NCBI GenBank assembly: GCA_947258635.1
Contig: CAMYJM010000194.1
Location: 1-8,299, forward strand
Source: an uncultured Acidimicrobiaceae bacterium
Lineage (GTDB): Bacteria > Actinomycetota > Acidimicrobiia > Spongiisociales > UBA5794
Direction of reading: 5' to 3'
Length of the DNA stretch: 8,299 nt
Below, in pieces: positions 1 through 5,219 of the stretch. The notes under the pieces are model-generated. The model was not told where the DNA came from and ran no database searches. It was given only the letters and a program-made list of their open reading frames with translations. Position 1 is the first letter of the stretch; each line of letters opens with the position of its first letter. Both the position numbers and the translations under genes were made by a program.

Positions 1-51
1 GCCTGCCCCAGAACGCCCTTGGAGTGCGGCCTCGACTGCTAATCGGCCCCC

Positions 52-67
52 AGCGGCTCAGGCCGCT
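52..67. terminator. Short GC-rich hairpin downstream of the DivIVA-like gene
   Basis: AGCGGC (52-57) and GCCGCT (62-67) form a perfect 6-bp stem with a TCAG loop. It lies 54 bases beyond the stop of the minus-strand coiled-coil gene, where a transcript end would be expected. No T-tract follows on either strand, so it is not a classical intrinsic terminator. GC-rich hairpins without a T-tract are often proposed as terminators in actinobacteria, but this is inference. A second small inverted repeat, CTAGG (108-112) and CCTAG (120-124), overlaps the stop codon. Nothing else is recognisable in bases 1-120. Confidence 0.25.
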
Positions 68-120
68 CGGTCGCCTCGAGAATCAACAACGTCTGTGTAC
101 ACCACACCTAGGGGCCCGGC

Positions 121-1605
121 CTAGTCCGGATCCTCGTCGTCGGGGGTTTCCATTGCGGATACCCGTTCCTTGATTCCGTTGCCCCGCCGCTGGTAGATGG
201 TGGCAGTCGCCTGATCGGATCCTGCGGACGCGCCGTCGTAGACGAACTGGTCTTCGGGGTCAGCGCGCAGGTCGACCTCTTCGGGGATCCCGGTGTCGGT
301 CCCCGGGATCGACTGCGTGACCACGGTCGGTCGCTTCACCGGGAGCTGTCCGGATCCGTCCGGCTCGGCTATGTCCTCTCGAGGGCCCGTGGTGGGCTCA
401 TCATCGCCGCCGGGGTGCACCGCACCCTGGTGAGGCACCGGCTCGGCGGCGGTCGAGTCGGCCCGCTTCGCCGACGGCTTCGACTTGATCTCCTGGTCGA
501 TCATGTCGGTGATCAGGTGAGCGCGGTCTCCGGCGACCTGCGCCAGGTTCGTGATGTGAGCCTCGAACTCGACGACCGCGGCGCGGAGCTGCTCCATGCG
601 CCTCTCTAGCCGGCGGTTGTCTTCCCGAGCCGCAGTGACCATCGAGTCTGCCTCCCGGCCCGCCTGATGGAGTAGGTCTTCGGCCTCTTCCTGGGCGGCC
701 GTCAATCGCTCGAGCGCTTCAGCGCGAGCTTGGGCCAACGCCTCTTCTGCGGCGACCCGCCCCTGCGCCGTAACCGCTTCGGCGGTAGCCGCCGCCGCCG
801 CTCGGATCTCCGCGGCCTCGTTCCTGGCCGTGCCGATCATCTCTTCGGCGAGACCTTCCCGCGAGGCTCGCATTTCCCCCATCTCCGCTTGGCCGCGCTC
901 GCGCTGCAGCTTGGTCTCCTCCACGGCCGAGTTGATCATCGACTCGGCCTGCTGGCGGGCTCGAGCCAAGACCTCCGCAACCTCGGCGTCGGTGCTGGCC
1001 CGCGCTTGGTCGGTCGACTGCGCCGCCTCGGCCGTGAGGCGGTTGGCCTCTGTCTGGGCAAAGTGGAGCATCTGCTCGGCCTCGGATGCCTGACTGACGG
1101 CAAACGACTCCGCGTCCTCGCGGACCCTCTCGGCATCGGCGAGGGCAGACGTCAATATCGTTTCGGCTTGGGAACGCAGGTCTTCGCTGCGGACGTTGGC
1201 GAGGTCGATCAGGCTGTTGGCCTCTTCACGGATCCGCTGCGCATCCATTTGGGCGCCCGCCAGGTGGTCCTCGGCGGCCCCGATGATTCGGTCGGCGGTG
1301 GTCGTGGCCTCGTTGCGTATCGCCTCTGCTTGCGAAGTGGCGGCCTCGACGATGTGCGCCGCGGCGGTCCGTGCCTTGGCAAGCAGTTCGCTTGCGCTGT
1401 CCTGGGGCGCCTCGGTGCTCGCAACGGGCTCGTCCGGCGCGGCGGCGGTGCCGGCCGCCCCTTCGAGACGTTTGAGCATTCGCTCGTATTGGGCGAGCGT
1501 GTCGGCGACCCGGCTCATCACCGCGTCCACCTCGGAGGGGTCGTATCCGCGACGGCGCGCTGCTCCGAAACGGTGGTTCTCTACCGTTGAGGATTCGATG
1601 CGCAT
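121..1605 (-). CDS. DivIVA-domain coiled-coil protein (Scy/FilP-like rod)
   Basis: This 494-residue protein is probably a polar or cytoskeletal scaffold linked to growth or division. Residues 12-48 match the DivIVA/Wag31 N-terminal region (RRRGYDPSEVDAVMSRV). A linker rich in Ala, Pro and Glu (50-70) follows, then an almost uninterrupted Ala/Glu/Arg/Gln-rich helix (about 72-375). In residues 147-190 the phasing is 11 residues: Ala at 147, 158, 169 and Ala at 154, 165, 176, 187. Hendecad phasing is known from the Streptomyces filament proteins Scy and FilP. The tail (about 380-494) is acidic, Pro/Gly-rich and probably disordered. There is no signal peptide or membrane segment, so it is cytoplasmic. 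I chose ATG 1605-1603 because GGGAAAGG lies 7 bases upstream and the DivIVA motif follows at once; a longer reading from 1671 adds 22 unlikely residues. The family is clear, but the exact role (polar growth, division or chromosome positioning) is not. Confidence 0.85.
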   Translation of the reverse strand: MRIESSTVENHRFGAARRRGYDPSEVDAVMSRVADTLAQYERMLKRLEGAAGTAAAPDEPVASTEAPQDSASELLAKARTAAAHIVEAATSQAEAIRNEATTTADRIIGAAEDHLAGAQMDAQRIREEANSLIDLANVRSEDLRSQAETILTSALADAERVREDAESFAVSQASEAEQMLHFAQTEANRLTAEAAQSTDQARASTDAEVAEVLARARQQAESMINSAVEETKLQRERGQAEMGEMRASREGLAEEMIGTARNEAAEIRAAAAATAEAVTAQGRVAAEEALAQARAEALERLTAAQEEAEDLLHQAGREADSMVTAAREDNRRLERRMEQLRAAVVEFEAHITNLAQVAGDRAHLITDMIDQEIKSKPSAKRADSTAAEPVPHQGAVHPGGDDEPTTGPREDIAEPDGSGQLPVKRPTVVTQSIPGTDTGIPEEVDLRADPEDQFVYDGASAGSDQATATIYQRRGNGIKERVSAMETPDDEDPD

Positions 1606-1612
1606 ATGACAA

Positions 1613-1620
1613 CCTTTCCC
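1613..1620 (-). promoter_or_regulatory. Ribosome binding site of the DivIVA-like gene
   Basis: On the minus strand GGGAAAGG ends 7 bases before the ATG at 1605. This decides the start against the upstream in-frame ATG at 1671. Confidence 0.6.
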
Positions 1621-1752
1621 AGACCCTCCGCCCGAAAGGATGCCCCTACAAGGCCGAAACGAAAGCGACATGGGTTGGTCGCGCCTCTACGGCGAACACT
1701 GACTCTAGTGAGAGCGCGAAAAGATTGCTACGACCGTTTAGCCAGACAAGCC

Positions 1753-1781
1753 TTGTCATCGGCCACAACTCGCCATAGCCT
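1753..1781 (+). promoter_or_regulatory. Sigma70-like promoter, probably giving a leaderless mRNA
   Basis: TTGTCA (1753-1758, one mismatch to TTGACA) and TAGCCT (1776-1781, TANNNT type) are separated by exactly 17 bases. Initiation about 7 bases after the -10 box falls on the A of the ATG at 1788. There is no Shine-Dalgarno sequence, and a TAA stop (1785-1787) directly precedes the ATG in frame, which supports a leaderless transcript. It is the best-formed promoter in the window. Confidence 0.6.
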
Positions 1782-1787
1782 AAGTAA

Positions 1788-2015
1788 ATGGAGCGAATCC
1801 ACGTAGAAATCGATAAGGGCTGGCTTTCGGTCGCAGACATCTGTGAGTACATGGATGTGTCGACATTTGTGGTTACTTCGCAGCTGCGGTCCGGGAATCT
1901 TCCGGCAGTCAAGTTCGGCCGCGAGTGGCGCGTGGCCCGCCAGGACTTCGAGGATTGGATCAACGCCCAGCGCGCCGAGGCTTCCACCAGATCACACCTG
2001 CGCCTCGACGTCTAG
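1788..2015 (+). CDS. Small excisionase/MerR-type helix-turn-helix DNA-binding protein
   Basis: This is a 75-residue protein built almost entirely of one HTH_17-type (excisionase family) domain. Residues 12-35 (WLSVADICEYMDVSTFVVTS plus QLRS) form the helix-turn-helix. Residues 36-50 (GNLPAVKFGREWRVA) form the wing, with basic residues that should contact DNA, and QDFEDWI (52-58) is the usual closing helix. The tail is short and basic. ATG 1788 is the only start that keeps the domain whole: an in-frame TAA immediately precedes it and there is no alternative GTG or TTG before the domain. Despite the family name, no integrase, att site or phage gene is nearby, so a chromosomal regulator is more likely than a recombination directionality factor. 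It diverges from the DivIVA-like gene, and sharing the 182-base intergenic region makes that gene a possible target (inference). The target is unknown. Confidence 0.85.
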   Translation: MERIHVEIDKGWLSVADICEYMDVSTFVVTSQLRSGNLPAVKFGREWRVARQDFEDWINAQRAEASTRSHLRLDV

Positions 2016-2323
2016 AGGTCTCCGACGGTCCCGGGTCGATATCGAAAGGGGGCTCGACGCGACGCCGGTCATCGTCGGGTGCGGCGGTGAGTCGGGAGCC
2101 GGCTACCCGCGCCGTGGCGTAGCGCGGAGCCGCAGACGCGGCGGACCTGTGGGAGCGAGCAGTGAGACCGGATTGCGGCGCCGCCGGCATACTTCGACTC
2201 AACGGCGATGCGTACGGAGAGTTGCGCCGCCTCGAAGCTGAAGTCGCCGCGGGGATCAGCGTCGACGCCAACCCGGTTTGAACATGATCGGACCCCTTCC
2301 GCCGAGATGCCATGGGAGCGCGA
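2016..2323. other. Intergenic stretch with no confident gene
   Basis: These 308 bases lie between the end of the HTH gene and the end of the convergent membrane-protein gene. They hold a candidate short ORF on the plus strand (2162-2281, listed separately). A 6-base inverted repeat, TGATCG (2285-2290) and CGATCA (2321-2326), has a 30-base loop too long for a terminator and without a T-tract. No tRNA, riboswitch or repeat array is recognisable. Confidence 0.6.
2162..2281 (+). CDS. Candidate 39-residue ORF or gene remnant, unrecognised
   Basis: A GTG at 2162 opens 39 codons ending in TGA at 2279-2281, with GGGAG (2151-2155) 6 bases upstream as a plausible ribosome binding site. The product contains AYGELRRLEAEVAAGI, a likely amphipathic helix, with a hydrophobic start and one cysteine. 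The same frame is open from 2123, just after a TAG, and by hand count the 52 codons show more G+C at positions 1 and 3 than at position 2, as coding DNA would. I recognise no family. It could be a small protein, the tail of a decayed gene, or chance in GC-rich DNA. Confidence 0.25.
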   Translation: MRPDCGAAGILRLNGDAYGELRRLEAEVAAGISVDANPV

Positions 2324-2692
2324 TCACACTGCGCCGCTGCCGCCGATCAGCTCGTTGAGATCCCTCGCGATGAGCACCAGAAGCAGGATGATCACGCCGA
2401 CGTGAAGGACTGTGATCGGGCGGCGCAGGCGATGATCGGTGCGCCAGAAGCGGCGCAAACTGTAGACGTTGGCGGCGATGGCGACGGTGCCGACTGTGAT
2501 CCCGAGCACGGGTCCCACCCCCGGTGCCAGTCCGATGAAGGGCGTCACGAAGGGCAGCACGACGTAGGTCAGCGTGCAACGGACAGCCGAAACCAGCATC
2601 GACATGCTGAAGGCGCGCTCGGGGTTGAGCGTCTTGGTTGCCATCGGCACGTCGATCTCGAGCGGCGTCCGGTCGGTCGAAGGTGTCGCCAT
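2324..2692 (-). CDS. Small membrane protein with three predicted helices, unknown function
   Basis: This 122-residue protein has no recognised family. A polar N-terminal segment (1-28) precedes three hydrophobic stretches at about 31-54 (MLVSAVRCTLTYVVLPFVTP), 57-78 (GVGPVLGITVGTVAIAANVY) and 93-110 (ITVLHVGVIILLLVLIAR). A basic loop (80-91, RRFWRTDHRLRR) should lie on the cytoplasmic side. There is no signal peptidase site or catalytic motif. ATG 2692 is preferred; it has a purine-rich GAAGAGG only 2 bases upstream, an unusually short spacing. ATG 2644 (residue 17) would still keep all three helices, so the start is uncertain. A reading from 2758 would add 22 arginine-rich residues and is unlikely. 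It is divergent from hemH and shares a 91-base upstream region with it, so joint control is possible, but a heme-related role is only a guess. Confidence 0.7.
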   Translation of the reverse strand: MATPSTDRTPLEIDVPMATKTLNPERAFSMSMLVSAVRCTLTYVVLPFVTPFIGLAPGVGPVLGITVGTVAIAANVYSLRRFWRTDHRLRRPITVLHVGVIILLLVLIARDLNELIGGSGAV

Positions 2693-2765
2693 GGCCTCTT
2701 CGTCACTCGGAGTCCCGCGGCGGCTCTGGGCGCACCGCACCCGACTTCGTGTCGGCACTGCGGCG

Positions 2766-2775
2766 ACGATAGGGT
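2766..2775. promoter_or_regulatory. Overlapping divergent -10 boxes between hemH and the membrane-protein gene
   Basis: On the plus strand TAGGGT (2770-2775) ends 8 bases before the hemH ATG, which fits a leaderless or nearly leaderless mRNA. On the minus strand TATCGT (2771-2766) could serve the membrane-protein gene with a leader of roughly 65-70 bases. The two hexamers share the TA at 2770-2771. Neither has a convincing -35 box. AGGG (2771-2774), 9 bases before the ATG, could alternatively be a weak ribosome binding site for hemH. Confidence 0.35.
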
Positions 2776-2783
2776 CTCCCGCT

Positions 2784-3815
2784 ATGTCTGCCGCCGAGCC
2801 TCAGACTGGGGTGCTGCTCTTGCAGTTGGGAACGCCGGATTCCACATCCGTTTCCGACGTCCGCAAGTACCTCCGCGCGTTTCTTTCCGACCCGCGGGTG
2901 CTCGACATGCCCGCTCCGGCGCGGGCGTTGCTCCTCAACGCGGTGATTCTGCCGTTTCGGCCCCGCAAATCCGCTGAGGCATACGAGAAGATCTGGACCG
3001 ACGAAGGGTCACCGCTGACCATCCACACCGACGCCCTGACAAGACGGGTTCAGGTACTGCTGGGGGAGCGCTATCGGGTCGTTTTCGGAATGCGCTATCA
3101 GAACCCCTCGATCGATACCGCCGTCGGCGAGCTGGCCGCTGCCGGTTGCGACGAGATCGTGGTTCTTCCGCTGTTCCCCCAGTACGCGTCGGCAGCCGGC
3201 GGGTCGGCGACGCAACGGGCTCTGGAGGTGATCGGAAGCCGGCGGAACGTCCCCGAGGTGCGCTCCCTGGGCCCGTTCTACGACCACCCGGGGTTCTTGC
3301 GAGCGGCTGCCGAAGTGGCTCGACCGCTGCTCGACGGTTTCGGCGCCGACCACGTGCTGTTCAGCTACCACGGCCTGCCCGAGAAGCAGGTGAAGAAGAG
3401 CGACCCGTCCGGCACGTGGTGCCTCGCCTCCGCATCGTGCTGTGACCGCACTCCCCCCAGCAGCTTCTGTTACCGGGCGCAGTGCTTCGCGACGACGCGG
3501 GGCCTGGTCGCCGAGCTCGGCCTCGCCCCCGGGACCTACTCGACGACGTTTCAGTCTCGCCTCGCCGGCCAGAAGTGGATCGAGCCGTATACGGACAAGC
3601 AGATTCCGCGGCTGCACCGGCAAGGTGTGCGCAGACTGGCCGTGTTCACGCCGTCGTTCACTGCCGATTGCCTCGAGACACTCGAGGAGATCGGTATCCG
3701 GCTGCGCGCCCAATGGGAGGGTCTCGGCGGAGAAGAGATGGTCTTGGTGCCGTGCGTCAATGCCCACGAAACCTGGGCAGAGACGGTCGCCGCCATGATC
3801 GCCGGGAGCGGCTGA
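2784..3815 (+). CDS. hemH: Ferrochelatase with an internal Cys-rich insert
   Basis: HemH inserts Fe2+ into protoporphyrin IX (or coproporphyrin III in the actinobacterial branch). At 343 residues the length is normal. Visible motifs: LLLQLGTPDS near the N-terminus, GMRYQNPSI (102-110), LPLFPQYASAAGGS (128-141), SYHGLP with catalytic His196, TFQSRLAGQKWIEPYTD (255-271) and FTADCLETLEEI (292-303) with the conserved Glu298. The ADCLETLEEI signature resembles proteobacterial protoporphyrin ferrochelatases. Between His196 and the conserved Cys234, the protein is about 20 residues longer than E. coli HemH (from memory) and carries four extra cysteines: 213, 219, 220 and 229. Internal four-Cys segments of this size bind a [2Fe-2S] cluster in the Myxococcus/Bdellovibrio class of ferrochelatases. 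There is no membrane helix. ATG 2784 fits the family N-terminus; upstream in-frame starts would run through the divergent gene. It converges on the reductase gene with no gap. Confidence 0.95.
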   Translation: MSAAEPQTGVLLLQLGTPDSTSVSDVRKYLRAFLSDPRVLDMPAPARALLLNAVILPFRPRKSAEAYEKIWTDEGSPLTIHTDALTRRVQVLLGERYRVVFGMRYQNPSIDTAVGELAAAGCDEIVVLPLFPQYASAAGGSATQRALEVIGSRRNVPEVRSLGPFYDHPGFLRAAAEVARPLLDGFGADHVLFSYHGLPEKQVKKSDPSGTWCLASASCCDRTPPSSFCYRAQCFATTRGLVAELGLAPGTYSTTFQSRLAGQKWIEPYTDKQIPRLHRQGVRRLAVFTPSFTADCLETLEEIGIRLRAQWEGLGGEEMVLVPCVNAHETWAETVAAMIAGSG

Positions 3816-4205
3816 TCAGGCTCGGCCCAAAACGCGATCGACGACGATTTCGATGGCCACCCGGCGCGGGTTGTCACTCACCGGTCGATATCGGGCTTCG
3901 TATCGGGCGACGGCCCGGGCCACCCTGTCGGGCTCGCGCCGCACCGTGCCGTGCCCTTCCAGGGTCAGCCATCGGCGGCCCTCGACCTGGCTCACGGCGA
4001 CCAGCGGGGAGCGCTCCACGTTGCGGACCTTTTGCGAGCCGTCGGAGGTGATGATGCGGGCGATCCCATCGGCACGATCGAACGTGAATGCGATGGCCAC
4101 GACGTGCGGAGAGCCGTCTGCCCGCAGTGTGGTGAGCGTGGCGAGGCGCCGCTCGCCGAGGAAGTCCAGCTCTGCGTTGGTGAGATCATTGGTCCGGCGT
4201 GTCAC
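3816..4205 (-). CDS. F420-dependent FDOR/PPOX-fold reductase, biliverdin reductase (Rv2074)-like
   Basis: This 129-residue single-domain split beta-barrel protein belongs to the flavin/deazaflavin oxidoreductase group. ERRLATLTTLRADGSPHVVA (18-37), IARIITSDGSQKVRN (48-62), VSQVEGRRWLTLEG (71-84), RYEARYRP (101-108) and NPRRVAIEI...VDRVLG (112-127) correspond almost block for block to M. tuberculosis Rv2074 as I remember it. Rv2074 is characterised as an F420H2-dependent biliverdin reductase; the basic SQK segment probably contacts the cofactor. The expected role here is biliverdin to bilirubin reduction in the cytoplasm. I prefer GTG 4205: it matches the family N-terminus, and TAGTCT lies 7 bases upstream, suggesting a leaderless mRNA. 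GTG 4250 is an alternative that adds 15 residues and overlaps the hemF start. Its place inside a heme synthesis locus supports a tetrapyrrole substrate, but other FDOR activities cannot be excluded. Confidence 0.85.
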   Translation of the reverse strand: MTRRTNDLTNAELDFLGERRLATLTTLRADGSPHVVAIAFTFDRADGIARIITSDGSQKVRNVERSPLVAVSQVEGRRWLTLEGHGTVRREPDRVARAVARYEARYRPVSDNPRRVAIEIVVDRVLGRA

Positions 4206-4212
4206 GGTGGCC

Positions 4213-4218
4213 AGACTA
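4213..4218 (-). promoter_or_regulatory. -10 box for the biliverdin reductase-like gene
   Basis: On the minus strand TAGTCT (4218-4213) lies 7 bases upstream of the GTG at 4205, the distance expected for a leaderless mRNA. The nearest -35 candidate is TTCACC (4243-4238) at a long 19-base spacing; it would overlap the hemF start codon. Confidence 0.4.
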
Positions 4219-4238
4219 TCGATGTGGAGCCACCCAAG

Positions 4239-5135
4239 GTGAACCGACACGAGATCGAAGCGTGGTACCGCCGACTGCAGGCCTCCTTTGCGGCCGCCAT
4301 CGAGGAGTTCGACAAGGGTGGCACCTTCGAGTCCGACATATGGTCCCGCGGCGGTGGAGGCGGCGGTGACACCCGCGTCCTATCCGCCGGCCGCCACATC
4401 GAGAAAGCGGCCGTCAACTTCTCCGCGGTGTGGGGTGCCACTCCGGCGGGGCTGCCCGATCGGGTGGCCGCCGCCGGTGACCGCTTCTACGCCACCGGTG
4501 TCTCGATCATCGTCCACCCCACCAACCCGCACGCGCCCACCTTCCACGCCAACTTGCGCTACTTCGAGTCCAGTAGCTCTGCAAGCGGCACGGTGACGGC
4601 CTGGTTCGGCGGGGGGACGGACCTCACGCCCTATTACCTCTACGAGGACGACGCGCGGCATTTCCATCGTGTGCTGCGCGCCACGTGCGACCGCCACGAA
4701 GTCGCCGATCACCGGGCATGGAAGGAGGGATGTGATCGGTACTTCTACCTGCCGCACCGGGGAGAGGCCCGCGGCATCGGCGGGCTCTTCTTCGATCACC
4801 TGACCGGGCGGCTCGAAGAGGTATGGGCCTTCCAGCAGGATCTCGGCACCCAGCTCATCGCGGCATATCGACCGATCCTGGAGCGGCGGGTCGAGACGTC
4901 GTACGGCGCGGCGGAGCGCCGCTGGCACGAGATCCGCCGGGGCCGGTACGTCGAGTTCAATCTGGTGTGGGATCGGGGAACCAAATTCGGCCTGGACACC
5001 GGCGGCCGCACTGAATCGATACTCGGGTCGCTGCCGCCCCGAGCACGCTGGCAGTATGCGTACGAGCCGGATCCGGGCTCGCCGGAGGCTGCTCTTCTCG
5101 ACTTGCTGAGGGGCGATCCCCGGGCTTGGGAATGA
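4239..5135 (+). CDS. hemF: Oxygen-dependent coproporphyrinogen III oxidase
   Basis: HemF decarboxylates two propionates of coproporphyrinogen III to give protoporphyrinogen IX, using O2, in the cytoplasm. The protein is 298 residues, close to E. coli HemF. Nearly all family motifs are present: SRGGGGGGDTRVL (36-48), EKAAVNFS (55-62), VHPTNPHAPTFHANLRYF (92-109), WFGGGTDLTPYYLYEDDARH (122-141), KEGCDRYFYLPHRGEARGIGG (162-182), RRGRYVEFNLVWDRGTKFGL (233-252), GGRTESILGSLPP (255-267) and GSPEAAL (280-286). His93, 103, 143 and 173 correspond to the four conserved histidines of the E. coli enzyme. GTG 4239 is chosen because GGAG (4226-4229) lies 9 bases upstream; GTG 4224, in frame, would add 5 residues. 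An ATG at 3951 would add 96 residues and run through the reductase gene. A HemF implies the protoporphyrin branch and aerobic growth. It lies 84 bases upstream of hemA on the same strand. Confidence 0.96.
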   Translation: MNRHEIEAWYRRLQASFAAAIEEFDKGGTFESDIWSRGGGGGGDTRVLSAGRHIEKAAVNFSAVWGATPAGLPDRVAAAGDRFYATGVSIIVHPTNPHAPTFHANLRYFESSSSASGTVTAWFGGGTDLTPYYLYEDDARHFHRVLRATCDRHEVADHRAWKEGCDRYFYLPHRGEARGIGGLFFDHLTGRLEEVWAFQQDLGTQLIAAYRPILERRVETSYGAAERRWHEIRRGRYVEFNLVWDRGTKFGLDTGGRTESILGSLPPRARWQYAYEPDPGSPEAALLDLLRGDPRAWE

Positions 5136-5151
5136 CCTGTCAGAAAACCCC

Positions 5152-5190
5152 AAGTCTCGACTTCCTGTCGGACTGATGCGTTCATAAAGT
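5152..5190 (+). promoter_or_regulatory. hemF-hemA spacer with a possible promoter and small repeats
   Basis: The 84-base spacer is AT-richer than its flanks. It contains the inverted repeat AAGTC-TC-GACTT (5152-5163), a direct repeat CCTGTC(A/G)G at 5136-5143 and 5164-5171, and a -10-like TAAAGT (5185-5190) without a good -35 box. A separate hemA promoter under some control is possible, but read-through from hemF is equally possible. No T-tract terminator is visible. Confidence 0.3.
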
Positions 5191-5206
5191 CCCCGGCTAG
5201 ATAACC

Positions 5207-5211
5207 GAGGG
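5207..5211 (+). promoter_or_regulatory. Ribosome binding site of hemA
   Basis: GAGGG ends 8 bases before the ATG at 5220. A second AGAGG (5214-5218) is only one base away and too close to act. This supports ATG 5220 as the start of an unusually short GluTR N-terminus. Confidence 0.55.
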
Positions 5212-5219
5212 TCAGAGGT

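Noticed and set aside
5..92. tRNA-Ser(GCT)-like pattern: CTGCTAA at 36-42 in a partly paired stem, followed by a variable-arm-like hairpin
   Set aside because: The acceptor stem has no partner, no GGTTCGAATCC-type T-arm exists, and one anticodon-stem pair is mismatched. At most a chance resemblance.
730..1590. Long plus-strand open frame opposite the coiled-coil gene
   Set aside because: It is an antisense shadow of a GC-rich Ala/Glu repeat gene. Its product is Arg/Gly/Leu-rich with no recognisable motif.
1606..1671. N-terminal 22-residue extension of the DivIVA-like protein from ATG 1671
   Set aside because: The extension is Gly/Cys-rich and unlike the family; a Shine-Dalgarno directly precedes ATG 1605.
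1788..2015. Prophage or integrative element suggested by the excisionase-family label
   Set aside because: No integrase, tRNA attachment site, direct repeats or phage genes are seen. Single HTH_17 proteins are common chromosomal regulators.
2285..2326. TGATCG/CGATCA inverted repeat as a bidirectional terminator
   Set aside because: The 30-base loop is too long for the 6-base arms, one arm overlaps a stop codon, and there is no T-tract.
3951..4238. 96-residue N-terminal extension of HemF
   Set aside because: It is antisense to the well-supported reductase gene and absent from the HemF family, which begins near the chosen GTG.
5172..5187. Rex operator (TGTGAACGCGTTCACA-like) around GCGTTCATA upstream of hemA
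   Set aside because: Only the right half resembles the site; the left half is wrong by several bases and one position short. Too weak to call.
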